Shown here one piece after another: positions 15,492 to 23,558 of a stretch of 64,000 bases of DNA (position 1 is the stretch's first letter; each line of letters opens with the position of its first letter). The translations under genes and the position numbers were made by a program. Below the pieces are notes generated by a model, which searched no databases, was not told the DNA's origin, and worked only from the letters and a program-made list of their open reading frames with translations. Origin of the DNA: Anammoximicrobium sp964645045 (lineage in GTDB: Bacteria > Planctomycetota > Planctomycetia > Pirellulales > Pirellulaceae); NCBI GenBank assembly GCA_964645045.1, contig CAZXYZ010000032.1:1-64000 (forward strand), read 5' to 3'.

Positions 15492-16618
15492 CAGACGTAT
15501 TCCCACTGCTTCAGCCACTGGTAGTCCGGCGGCAGGCGAGCCCACATTTCCTTGCCCATCCGCTCCAATTCTGCCTGCTCTTCGACGTCGAACTCGCGAT
15601 GCTCCTGGACCGCCTTGACGACGTTGTCCACCTGGTGCGCGGTGATCATGCCGGGAATCGGCGCCGTAATTGCCGGGTTGCCCAGGATGTAACGGATGGC
15701 CATCCGAGCGCGCTTGTCGTCTTCCTCGACGTGCGGGCCGACCGGCGAGCCGTCGCCCTGGAAAATCGAGTTGCTGGCGAACGGTTTGATGCCCAACAGG
15801 CCGACGTCCTGCTTGGCCAGGGACTCGAACAAGCTGTCTTCCGGCAGCACCTTGGAGTTGGCCGTGTAGGGTGTACACAGCATCTGCATCACGTCCGGAT
15901 AGGTCTCGATCAGCATCTTGGCCCACTTGCGGTCGTGGGTGGAGAAGCCGGTGAAGCGGCACAAGCCCTTCTTTTTCGCCGTGTCCAGAGCCTCGACCAT
16001 CGCGTCGACCTCGGCCTGGCTGTGCTTGCCGCCGCGTTCCATGGCCATCAGCCGCCAAATGTCGGCGTACTCGAGGTTGCAGCGTTTCAGTCCCGCCTCG
16101 AACAATTCGACCAACCGTTTGGCGGTGCAGTTCTCCGGCACGCGCAGTTCGCTGGCCGGGTGGGAATACGCCAAGTAGAACTTGTCGCGGCGGCCCGCCA
16201 GGACTTTGCAGTACGTCTCCGGCTCCGCGTCGCCCGCGAAATCGATGCAGTTGATGCCGACATCGATACACCGGCTCACCACTTCATCGCGATTCCTGCT
16301 CAAGGCGTCCATGTCCACCGAATTGTCGGAACCGCGGTACGGATCCATGCTCCCCTGCAGCTTGATCACCTTGTCGACCCGCTTCCAGTGACCGCCCAAG
16401 CACACGGCGGAGACCCACAGCCCGGTCTTGCCCAGGCGGCGGTATTCCATGTTGGGATTGTAGTTACGGGTGCCCTTGACCTCCGCAGGAACATCCGTCG
16501 CTCCGGCCGCGACAATCCTGCGGGGCGCAACGCCCAACGAGACTCCTGCCGCCACGCCGGCCGCCATGACCGCCGTGTCCCGCACGAAGATACGCCGTGT
16601 GACCAACCGTTGACTCAT
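15491..16618 (-). CDS. Tat-exported aldo/keto reductase family protein
   Basis: A 375-residue protein. The N terminus has a twin-arginine signal (TRRIFVRDTA followed by VMAAGVAAGVSLGVA). The mature part is an aldo/keto reductase (beta/alpha)8 barrel: MEYRRLGKTGLWVSAVCLGG (first strand), CIDVGINCIDFAGDAEPETY, GLCRFTGFSTHDRKWAKML and GNPAITAPIPGM near the end. Most family members are cytoplasmic NADPH enzymes. An exported form whose stop overlaps a haem protein gene suggests an oxidoreductase that works in the periplasm with that cytochrome. The start at 16618 has GGGAG seven bases upstream. Confidence 0.85.
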   Translation of the reverse strand: MSQRLVTRRIFVRDTAVMAAGVAAGVSLGVAPRRIVAAGATDVPAEVKGTRNYNPNMEYRRLGKTGLWVSAVCLGGHWKRVDKVIKLQGSMDPYRGSDNSVDMDALSRNRDEVVSRCIDVGINCIDFAGDAEPETYCKVLAGRRDKFYLAYSHPASELRVPENCTAKRLVELFEAGLKRCNLEYADIWRLMAMERGGKHSQAEVDAMVEALDTAKKKGLCRFTGFSTHDRKWAKMLIETYPDVMQMLCTPYTANSKVLPEDSLFESLAKQDVGLLGIKPFASNSIFQGDGSPVGPHVEEDDKRARMAIRYILGNPAITAPIPGMITAHQVDNVVKAVQEHREFDVEEQAELERMGKEMWARLPPDYQWLKQWEYV

Positions 16619-16778
16619 TTCGGTTCTCCCAGCGAATGTTCCAAGTTTGGCATTCAAGATCCGAGGATTTCTGGCAACGAATAGGCCCTTGATAGCCGTT
16701 GGGGCACCCAGAGTCAAGCGAATGTGTCCGGTCGAAGGGAAAAATGCGGCGTCTTGCTGGCGCTTCGGGTTAGGATCG

Positions 16779-16896
16779 TTCGAGAAACAAGGGTCAGGTG
16801 CCAAGTGAGCGGCAAGGCGCTAGCCGCCGGTATTGCTGCCAATCCGGGCGATTGAGAACCGGCGGCTAGCGCCGTGCCGCTCACTTGTTTCTCGAA
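16779..16896. repeat. Intergenic hairpin repeat, family E with nested outer arms
   Basis: The inner 30-base arms 16802-16831 and 16858-16887 match at 29 positions. Outside them, TTCGAGAAACAAG (16779-16791) pairs perfectly with 16884-16896, so two arms are layered. The word TTCGAGAAACAAG occurs again beside the hairpin at 24387. The inner arm contains GGCGCTAGCCGCC, itself near-palindromic. It lies in the 323-base divergent gap between the aldo/keto reductase and the glycosyltransferase genes. Confidence 0.9.
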
Positions 16897-16941
16897 GGGT
16901 GCTTATGCGTCATCCTCGACCGTCCTCGGTATAATCACGCT

Positions 16942-17619
16942 ATGGACCAACTGGGGATGTTTGCCAAGTACTGGGAGCCGGGTCGCGTCAAGACGCGGCT
17001 GGCAGCCGCCATCGGGGATCAAGCTGCCAGCAGCCTGTATCGGCGGTTCGTGCTCACGCTATTGCGGCGTTTTGCCGGTGTCGGCCAACGACGCGTGTTG
17101 GCCTACACCCCGGCCGAGCGGCGGACGGAGTTCGCCGCCTTGGCGGCCGATGACTGGATGCTGGCCGCTCAGGGCGACGGTGATCTCGGCCAGCGGATGC
17201 AGGATTACTTTGTCGAGGCTTTCCGCAGCGGCGCCGATCGCGTCGTTCTGATTGGCTCGGACAGCCCCAACTTGCCGGTGGAGTATGTACACAATGCGTT
17301 TCAACAGCTGGACAGGTATCCGGTCGTGCTGGGCCCCGCGGACGATGGCGGGTACTATCTTGTGGGCGCAACCGGAAGCGTGCCGCCCATTTTCCAGGGA
17401 ATCCAATGGGGTTCTCCGCAGGTCTGGACGCAGACGGTACACTTGTTGCGCGACGCGGATTGCCCCTATGGCGTGTTGCCGCCCTGGTATGATGTTGACG
17501 ATCTGGCGGGTCTGCGGAGAATCTGCCGGGACATGGCGATTCAGGATCCGTGGGACGGGCCGCTCCGCCGCCTGCGTGAGGACGTGAACGAAGCAGTCAC
17601 AACGACGAACCATGAATGA
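16942..17619 (+). CDS. TIGR04282-type glycosyltransferase (DUF2064)
   Basis: A 225-residue protein of the DUF2064 family, known from arsenosugar biosynthesis but found widely. Family marks are GMFAKYWEPGRVKTRLAAAI at the start (nucleotide-binding loop), IGSDSPNLPVEYV, VLGPADDGGYYLVGAT and FQGIQWGSPQVWTQT. It has a nucleotide-diphospho-sugar transferase fold. The ATG at 16942 is chosen because the conserved N terminus begins there; the ribosome binding site is weak. Its last eight bases overlap the start of uvrC (ATG at 17612, stop at 17617-17619), so the two are translated together. The acceptor is unknown. Confidence 0.85.
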   Translation: MDQLGMFAKYWEPGRVKTRLAAAIGDQAASSLYRRFVLTLLRRFAGVGQRRVLAYTPAERRTEFAALAADDWMLAAQGDGDLGQRMQDYFVEAFRSGADRVVLIGSDSPNLPVEYVHNAFQQLDRYPVVLGPADDGGYYLVGATGSVPPIFQGIQWGSPQVWTQTVHLLRDADCPYGVLPPWYDVDDLAGLRRICRDMAIQDPWDGPLRRLREDVNEAVTTTNHE

Positions 17620-18979
17620 CGATCGAGCCGATCCACCGCCGCTGCCTGCCGACGACGTGCCGGAGCACGATCTGGGTTTTCAGCGGGCGGCGGCCAAAGT
17701 GCGCGAGTTTCCCCAGACGCCGGGCATCTACCTGATGAAAGATGCGGCGGGCCGCGTGATCTACGTTGGCAAGGCCAAGAACCTCCGCGCGCGGGCCGGC
17801 AGCTACTTCTCGAAAACGGCTGCCGAAGAACTGCGGACTTCGTACTGGATTGCCGAGATCTGCGACATCGATTACGTGGAATGCGAAAGCGAAGTCGACG
17901 CGCTGTTGATGGAATCGCGGCTGATCAAGGACGTCCAACCTAAGTACAACAAGGAATTGAAAGACGACAAGACGTTCCCGTACCTGATGATCACCACCCG
18001 CGAGGATTTCCCGCGGGTCGAGGTGACGCGCGAGCCCAAGGACCGGGGCGTCAAGCTGTACGGACCTTTCGCTTCGGCCGGCGCGTTGCGGGGCGCGGTG
18101 CAAGTGCTGCAGAAGATCTTCAAGTTTCGCACGTGCAGCTTGGACATCGACGAGAACGACGAACGCTGGCGGTGGTTTCGCCCGTGTCTGCTGGCCAGCA
18201 TTGCGCAGTGTACGGCGCCCTGCAATCTGCGGATCAGCAAGGAGGATTACCGGCGGGATATCAAGCGGCTGCAGATGTTCCTGGACGGCCACAAGGAGCG
18301 GCTGCTGGCGCAGCTGCGCGCCGAGATGCAGGACGCGGCGAAATTGCTCCAGTTCGAAAAAGCCGCTGCGCTGCGCGACGAGATCCACATGCTGCAGACG
18401 CTTGACGACCGTGGCGAACTGGATACGCACGAGCAGCCCGAGGTCTTTTATGTGGACCCCAAGAAAGGTTTAGCCGGGCTGCGCAAGGTGCTGAACCTGG
18501 CCGACGAGCCGCGGACGATCGAAGGCGTCGATATCGCCCACTTGGGCGGCGGCCAGACGGTGGCCAGCCTGGTCCAGTTCATCGACGGCCTGCCGTTCAA
18601 GCCCGGGTATCGGCGGTACCGCATCCGCCAGGTCGAAGGCATCGACGATTTTCGCAGCATCCACGAAGTCGTTTCCCGCCGGTTCCGGCGGCTCCAGGAC
18701 CAGGACGAGGTCTTTCCCGACATCCTGTTGATCGACGGCGGACCGGGCCAGTTGACGGCCGCGCTGGCCGCGTTCCGCGAGCAGCAGATCGAGCCGCCGA
18801 CGCTGCTGTCGCTGGCCAAACGCGAAGAAGAGATCTATGTCCCCGGCGCCGACGAGCCGTTGCGGCTTAGCCGCCACGCCTTCGCCCTGCGGCTGTTGCA
18901 GTACGTCCGCGACGAGGCGCACCGCTTTGCCCAACACTACCACCACATGCTGCGCAAGCGATCGACGTTGGGCGAGTGA
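17612..18979 (+). CDS. uvrC: Excinuclease ABC subunit C, short form
   Basis: A 455-residue UvrC, part of nucleotide excision repair, which cuts both sides of a lesion with UvrAB. The GIY-YIG nuclease domain is at about 35-115 (TPGIYLMKD, VIYVGKAKNLRARAGSYF), a UVR motif at about 235-270 (AAKLLQFEKAAALRDEIHML), and the RNase-H-like domain at about 320-455 (IEGVDIAHLGG, DILLIDGGPGQL, RDEAHRFAQHYHH). It ends at RKRSTLGE, so the C-terminal tandem helix-hairpin-helix DNA-binding domain of typical UvrC (about 600 residues) is missing. No frameshift explains this. It overlaps the preceding glycosyltransferase gene. Confidence 0.9.
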   Translation: MNDDRADPPPLPADDVPEHDLGFQRAAAKVREFPQTPGIYLMKDAAGRVIYVGKAKNLRARAGSYFSKTAAEELRTSYWIAEICDIDYVECESEVDALLMESRLIKDVQPKYNKELKDDKTFPYLMITTREDFPRVEVTREPKDRGVKLYGPFASAGALRGAVQVLQKIFKFRTCSLDIDENDERWRWFRPCLLASIAQCTAPCNLRISKEDYRRDIKRLQMFLDGHKERLLAQLRAEMQDAAKLLQFEKAAALRDEIHMLQTLDDRGELDTHEQPEVFYVDPKKGLAGLRKVLNLADEPRTIEGVDIAHLGGGQTVASLVQFIDGLPFKPGYRRYRIRQVEGIDDFRSIHEVVSRRFRRLQDQDEVFPDILLIDGGPGQLTAALAAFREQQIEPPTLLSLAKREEEIYVPGADEPLRLSRHAFALRLLQYVRDEAHRFAQHYHHMLRKRSTLGE

Positions 18980-18986
18980 CGCGATC

Positions 18987-20276
18987 CTAGGCCACGCGTT
19001 GGCCGAATTCGGGCGGATATGCGAAGCCGCTGACGGGGTCGTTCCAGCGGCTGAGTGCGATCGCGACCAGGTGGCCGCCGAAGGCCACGGACAGCTTGAG
19101 CGCGTGCTGAAAGCGGGTGCGGCGGCCGATCAAGGGCAGGCCGTCAAAGGTCAGCTCCGGATCGGGATTCGTCAGGTTGAGTGTCGGCGGGGCGAAGCCG
19201 TCGCGCATCGCCATCACGGTCAGCGCCAATTCGACGCCGCCAGCGGCGTTGATCATGTGCCCCAGCATGGACTTGAGCGAACTGACGCAGACGCGGTCGG
19301 CCGCTCGGCCCAACGCCCGGCGGATGCCCCGCATCTCGACCAGGTCGTTTTGTTCGGTGCCCGTGCCGTGGGCGTTGATGTAGCCGATGTCCTCGGGTTG
19401 CAGGCCCGCTTTGCGCAGCGTCTCGCGGATCAGGAACGTCAACGCATCGCTGTCCGCTTCCAGCGCGGTCACATGGTGGGCTTCGGCCAATGCCGCGCAA
19501 GCCTTGATTTCGGCATAGATCTTGGCGCCGCGCTGCTGGGCATGACTGAGCCGCTCGATGACCAGCATGGCGGCCCCCTCCCCCATCACGAAGCCGTGGC
19601 GGTTTTGATCGAAGGGCTGACAAGCCCGCTTCGGATCGTCGTGATCGGCCAGCACGCGCATCTGCCGGAAACCGGCCGCGAACAACGGATCAATTGCGTC
19701 GGCGCCGCCCGTCAGCGCCAAGTCGCACTGACCGTCGCGGATCATCCGGACGGCCGACAACACGCTGACGAGACTGCTGGCGCACGCAGTCGAGTAACAA
19801 AGCCGCGGTCCGTACAGACCGAAACGATCGGCTAATTCCACGCAGGCCGTGTTCGGCAGGAATTGGTCGCGCCAAGGCACGGTCGTCGGATCGTCGACCG
19901 GAATGGCGCCGACGTGTTCGTCCACCCAGCGGGTGTCGCCCATGTGCGCATTCATAAAGCAGCCAAAACGGGTGCCGTCGGCCGTCTGGACATTGATTTG
20001 CGCGTCCTCCAGCGCCTCGCCGCCTGCCATTTGACTCAGTGGAAATACCTTCATCCGGCCGCGGGGCAGGAAATCCAAGTCCACTTCCGCGCCCAGGACT
20101 AAGTCCGCGGGAACACCACGGAAGGATCCCAGTCGGCGCACACCGCTTTTCCCCTGACGCACCGCGCGCCAAACCGACTCGCGATCTCGCCCGACGGAGG
20201 CGATGATCCCGATCCCCGTGATGACGATCCGGTCTTCTGTGCAAAATGGTGTGGGCACGATCGGTCTACCTTCCAT
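18987..20276 (-). CDS. Beta-ketoacyl-[ACP] synthase family protein
   Basis: A 429-residue thiolase-fold condensing enzyme of the KAS I/II type. The catalytic residues are in place: Cys165 (YSTACASS), His303 (NAHGTGTEQN), Lys335 (SSLKSMLGH) and His402 (AFGGHLVA). It condenses malonyl-ACP with an acyl chain in fatty acid or polyketide-like synthesis. The loop before the active site (FMNAHMGDTRWVDEHVGAIP) differs from ordinary FabF, so it may serve a special chain rather than general fatty acid synthesis. Start at 20276 (MEGRPIV) is preferred; a TTG at 20288 is possible. It converges on uvrC with only seven bases between the stops. Confidence 0.85.
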   Translation of the reverse strand: MEGRPIVPTPFCTEDRIVITGIGIIASVGRDRESVWRAVRQGKSGVRRLGSFRGVPADLVLGAEVDLDFLPRGRMKVFPLSQMAGGEALEDAQINVQTADGTRFGCFMNAHMGDTRWVDEHVGAIPVDDPTTVPWRDQFLPNTACVELADRFGLYGPRLCYSTACASSLVSVLSAVRMIRDGQCDLALTGGADAIDPLFAAGFRQMRVLADHDDPKRACQPFDQNRHGFVMGEGAAMLVIERLSHAQQRGAKIYAEIKACAALAEAHHVTALEADSDALTFLIRETLRKAGLQPEDIGYINAHGTGTEQNDLVEMRGIRRALGRAADRVCVSSLKSMLGHMINAAGGVELALTVMAMRDGFAPPTLNLTNPDPELTFDGLPLIGRRTRFQHALKLSVAFGGHLVAIALSRWNDPVSGFAYPPEFGQRVA

Positions 20277-20564
20277 TTCTGTTGTCAATTCGAGGGACCG
20301 TGCGGATATAACGTTGCATTTTCCCTATTTATTCCAGATTATCACTTCGTAGCGAATTCGCGAGACTGTAATACGCAAACTCGGCAAAACTTTCCATGTA
20401 GACTGGGCAAGTTTTCCGTTTTTCGGGGCATCTTGTAGGGCATTTTTGGCCACGGATTCTCCCAAAAGTTCCCCGGCCCACGTATTGCAATCCCAAGGAA
20501 AGCGGGTACAGTGATGCAAATCGTGGGAAAACGACCCAAGTACTTGCAAAAAAATGTAGTGCTT

Positions 20565-20591
20565 GAGGGGAATTAACCCAATAGCTTGCAG
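20565..20591. repeat. Direct repeat upstream of mraZ, copy 1
   Basis: A 27-base unit (GAGGGGAATTAACCCAATAG plus CTTGCAG) that matches 20638-20664 at 23 of 27 positions, start-to-start spacing 73 bases. The two copies flank a family K repeat word and lie within 160 bases of the mraZ start, so they may be binding sites. Confidence 0.7.
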
Positions 20592-20598
20592 TTACATC

Positions 20599-20630
20599 CT
20601 TGGCGAGCGGTGTGGCGTCAGCCCACCGGT
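20599..20630. repeat. Intergenic repeat word, family K copy 2
   Basis: Nearly the same sequence as 12092-12125 (GGCGAGCGGTGTGGCGTCAG then CCCACCGGT). It sits exactly between the two 27-base direct repeats upstream of mraZ. Confidence 0.6.
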
Positions 20631-20637
20631 AGTAGCC

Positions 20638-20664
20638 GAGGGGATTTGACCCAATAACCTGCAG
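20638..20664. repeat. Direct repeat upstream of mraZ, copy 2
   Basis: Second copy of the 27-base unit (GAGGGGATTTGACCCAATAA plus CCTGCAG), ending 57 bases before the mraZ start. The core GGGGA-TT-ACCC is an imperfect inverted repeat, which suits a protein-binding site. Confidence 0.7.
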
Positions 20665-20721
20665 ATCGAGGCTGGCAGGTAGTTTCGCGGCGGGCCGTCG
20701 GCCGGGGGGCGTCACACGGCA

Positions 20722-21201
20722 ATGTCTCGTAACTTCATTTTGGGCGAACACCGACGGGCGTTGGACGAACGCTACCGGATTTCCATCCCTAATGAGATGG
20801 CGGAACTACTCACGACCGGCGGCGACGATTGCGTGTTGGCCAAGGAACGTGCGGGAGCCCTCAGTCTCTGGAACGCCGCGGAATGGAAGAGCAAGTTCGA
20901 TAGCGGAGTGCATCTTGTTCAGGAGAAGATGCTGGCGGGGCGACTGGATGGCCGCGTCGAAGATGTTCAAGTGCTGGGACGGCTGCTGTCAACAAGGCAG
21001 ACGAGCGTCAAGTTGGCGGGGCGCAGCCGATTGATCGTGCCGGAAGGATTCCGCGAGTTTCTGGGGGTTGAGCCGGGAGGGGAGGTCCTGGTGGTCGGGG
21101 CGGCCTTGTGTATCGAACTGTGGCGTCCCGACCGTTGGTTTGCGTACGTCGAGGAGCAGATGCCGGGCTTCCGGCGGCTGTTTGACAATCTATCAAGTTG
21201 A
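20722..21201 (+). CDS. mraZ: MraZ-type transcriptional regulator
   Basis: A 159-residue MraZ protein with two SpoVT/AbrB-like DNA-binding halves: the first at about 8-55 (GEHRRALDERYRISIPNEM) and the second at about 88-130 (AGRSRLIVPEGFREFLGVE). MraZ forms rings that bind repeated boxes upstream of its own gene and represses the division and cell wall cluster in other bacteria. Here mraW, ftsL, ftsI and mur genes do not follow; the next gene faces the other way. That fits planctomycetes, which lack FtsZ. Two 27-base direct repeats upstream are candidates for its own operator. Confidence 0.85.
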   Translation: MSRNFILGEHRRALDERYRISIPNEMAELLTTGGDDCVLAKERAGALSLWNAAEWKSKFDSGVHLVQEKMLAGRLDGRVEDVQVLGRLLSTRQTSVKLAGRSRLIVPEGFREFLGVEPGGEVLVVGAALCIELWRPDRWFAYVEEQMPGFRRLFDNLSS

Positions 21202-21204
21202 GCC

Positions 21205-21328
21205 CAACGGGGCGTGAGTGTCGGTTGGCGAGACCGCGTGCATCGAATGCCTGGACCCATTGAAAGGGAAGCAGCAACCAGGGGGTAGTTCGCACAAGGT
21301 CCCGCCAACTGACGCTCACGCCCCGTTG
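21205..21328. repeat. Intergenic inverted repeat between convergent genes, family H
   Basis: Arms 21205-21235 and 21298-21328 match at 28 of 31 positions and are separated by 62 bases. The arm reads GGGGCGTGAGTGTCGGTTGG in its middle. It fills almost the whole gap between mraZ and the DUF1844 gene. Confidence 0.8.
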
Positions 21329-21332
21329 TTCT

Positions 21333-21764
21333 CTAGTCGGCCGTCTCCGTCTTCTTTTCGGGCTCGCGGCGGATGGTCACAAAGGTCATGCGAAGCTGGT
21401 GCAGCACACCGTCCAGCATGCCCGCTTCGTCAGGGGTGAGGTTGCCTTTGGTTTTCTGTTCGAGCATGCCGAGCATGTCGATATAGTGTTTGGCCAGATC
21501 CGGCCGCACGACCGCGTGGCCTTGAACCAGGTCGGGCAGTTTGCCCATGGCGGTCAGGGCTTGGGCTGCCAGCGTGCTGAGCAACAACTCGAACGAAGCC
21601 GCGGGAAGCCGTTCGCCGGCCGTCGCCTGCTCCGGTTCTTTTTCGTCTGCGCCCGTGGCGGCGGATTTCGCAGCCGGCTTGCCCGCCGCCTCTTTCTCCG
21701 CCTGCACGCGGCTCTTCCAGTCCTCGTCGACGACGATTTTGGGTTCCTCTTGTTCAGCGCTCAT
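21333..21764 (-). CDS. DUF1844 family protein
   Basis: A 143-residue protein. The N-terminal 65 residues are charged and probably disordered (EEPKIVVDEDWKSRVQAEKE). The DUF1844 domain is at about 70-130: SFELLLSTLAAQALTAMGKL, then a helix pair ending with LDGVLHQLRMTFV. The family is helical and of unknown function. The ATG overlaps the pyrG stop by four bases (ATGA), and AGGAGG lies just upstream inside pyrG, so the two are coupled. The DUF1844-after-pyrG arrangement hints at a link to nucleotide or envelope metabolism, but no more can be said. Confidence 0.8.
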   Translation of the reverse strand: MSAEQEEPKIVVDEDWKSRVQAEKEAAGKPAAKSAATGADEKEPEQATAGERLPAASFELLLSTLAAQALTAMGKLPDLVQGHAVVRPDLAKHYIDMLGMLEQKTKGNLTPDEAGMLDGVLHQLRMTFVTIRREPEKKTETAD

Positions 21765-23395
21765 GCCGTAACCTCCTGCGTGCGCTCTGCTCGGCTGCTG
21801 TGCCGTTCGATAGCCGCCCCGACGAATCCGGCGAACAGCGGATGTGCAGCCGTGGGTTTCGATTTGAACTCGGGGTGAAATTGAACCGCCACGAACCAGG
21901 GATGACTTGGCAATTCGACGATCTCCACCAACTTGTCCTGGTCGCTGGTCCCGGCAATCCGCATCCCGTTGGCCACAAACTGCTGGCGGTACATGGCGTT
22001 GAACTCGTAGCGATGCCGGTGCCGTTCCGAGATCGCCTGCCGTTCGTAGCACTGAGCTGCGCGACTGCCCGGCGTCAGATCCGCGATCTGGGCTCCCAGC
22101 CGCATCGTACCACCTTTGTCGGTGACGTTGCGCTGGGCGTCCAGCAGGCAGATGACGGGATGCGGCGAGTTCTTGTCGAATTCCGAGGAGTGCGCGCCGG
22201 CCAAGCCGATCACGTTGCGGGCGAACTCGATCACGGCGCACTGCATGCCCAGACAGATCCCGAAAAACGGGATCTTGCGTTCCCGGGCATAACGAATGGC
22301 GTCGATCTTGCCTTCGATGCCCCGCTCGCCGAACCCGCCGGGGACCAGAATCCCATCATAGCCGCTTAGCAGCCGTTCGGGGCCCTCCCGCTCGATCTCC
22401 TCGCTGCGGATCTTGCCGATCCGCAATTGCGTATCGTGATGAATCCCCGCATGGTCCAGCGATTCGTAGATCGACTTGTAGGCGTCGAAATGCTCGGCAT
22501 ACTTGCCCACGACCGCAATGCTCGCCTCGTGCTGCGGATTGCGCATCCGGTGCAGCATGTCCCGCCAGTCGTCCAGGTCCAAGGTGTCGGCGCGCAGGTG
22601 CAGCCGCTTGACGATGAACTCGTCCAAGCCGTGCTCCACCAGATCCAGGGGGACTTCGTAGACGGAAAAATCTTTGTCCCGTTCCTCGACGACGGCTTCC
22701 AACGGAACGTTGCAGAACAGGGCGATCTTCTTGCGGTCGTCCAGCGAAACGGGCCGCTCGGTGCGGCAGATCAGCAGGTCGGGCTGAATACCGATCTGGC
22801 GCAGCTGGCCGACGGAGTGCTGCGTGGGCTTTGTCTTCAGCTCGCCCGCGGCTTTCAGGTACGGAATCAGCGTCAGGTGGATGTACAGGCAGTTGTCTTT
22901 GCCGATGTCCAGCGAGAATTGGCGGATCGCTTCGAGAAACGGCTGGCTCTCGATGTCGCCCACCGTGCCGCCGATCTCGGTGATCACCACATCCGTCTCG
23001 GCGTCGGCCAGTTTCTGGATCACTCCCTTGATTTCGTTGGTGATGTGCGGGATGACCTGGACGGTTTTGCCCAGGAACTCGCCACGGCGTTCCTTTTCGA
23101 TCACCGACAGGTAGATCTGGCCCGTGGTGTAGTTGGAATGACGCGTCAGCGGGCTGTGGGTGAATCGTTCGTAGTGGCCCAGGTCCAGGTCCGTTTCGCT
23201 GCCATCGTCCAGCACGTACACCTCGCCGTGCTGGTACGGGCTCATCGTGCCGGGATCCACGTTGATGTACGGATCCAGTTTCTGCATCTTGACGCGAAGC
23301 CCGCGCCGTTCCAGCAACATGCCAACCGAGGCGCTCGTCAAGCCCTTGCCCAACGAACTGACAACACCTCCCGTTACAAAAATGTGCTTCGTCAT
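21761..23395 (-). CDS. pyrG: CTP synthase
   Basis: A 544-residue CTP synthase, full length for the family, which makes CTP from UTP, ATP and glutamine. The N-terminal synthetase domain (about 1-265) opens with MTKHIFVTGGVVSSLGKG and has GGTVGDIESQPFLEA. The C-terminal glutaminase domain (about 290-540) has LVPGGFGERG, FFGICLGMQ with the catalytic cysteine, and the VQFHPEF histidine-glutamate pair. The start at 23395 is set by the conserved N terminus; AGGAGGG lies upstream. It sits between kdsB (upstream) and the DUF1844 gene (downstream, overlapping), likely one operon. CTP is the co-substrate of KdsB. Confidence 0.97.
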   Translation of the reverse strand: MTKHIFVTGGVVSSLGKGLTSASVGMLLERRGLRVKMQKLDPYINVDPGTMSPYQHGEVYVLDDGSETDLDLGHYERFTHSPLTRHSNYTTGQIYLSVIEKERRGEFLGKTVQVIPHITNEIKGVIQKLADAETDVVITEIGGTVGDIESQPFLEAIRQFSLDIGKDNCLYIHLTLIPYLKAAGELKTKPTQHSVGQLRQIGIQPDLLICRTERPVSLDDRKKIALFCNVPLEAVVEERDKDFSVYEVPLDLVEHGLDEFIVKRLHLRADTLDLDDWRDMLHRMRNPQHEASIAVVGKYAEHFDAYKSIYESLDHAGIHHDTQLRIGKIRSEEIEREGPERLLSGYDGILVPGGFGERGIEGKIDAIRYARERKIPFFGICLGMQCAVIEFARNVIGLAGAHSSEFDKNSPHPVICLLDAQRNVTDKGGTMRLGAQIADLTPGSRAAQCYERQAISERHRHRYEFNAMYRQQFVANGMRIAGTSDQDKLVEIVELPSHPWFVAVQFHPEFKSKPTAAHPLFAGFVGAAIERHSSRAERTQEVTA

Positions 23396-23558
23396 GCGTG
23401 CGGCAACCCTCCTGGCAGAAAACCGTGCTAGCACCGCGGAAATGCCGAAAAACGCTTCAGCTATCTAGCGCAAACATTTTCAAGGCAAGACGTTACGGTG
23501 CATCGAGCGGGAAAACGGGTAAGGCAAGACGGCCCTCCGGCAGCCCTGGTCGAGCATC

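Noticed and set aside
20565..20664. The paired 27-base repeats as target-site duplication of an inserted element
   Set aside because: They are too long and too diverged for a fresh duplication, and the 46-base interior has no terminal inverted repeats or gene.
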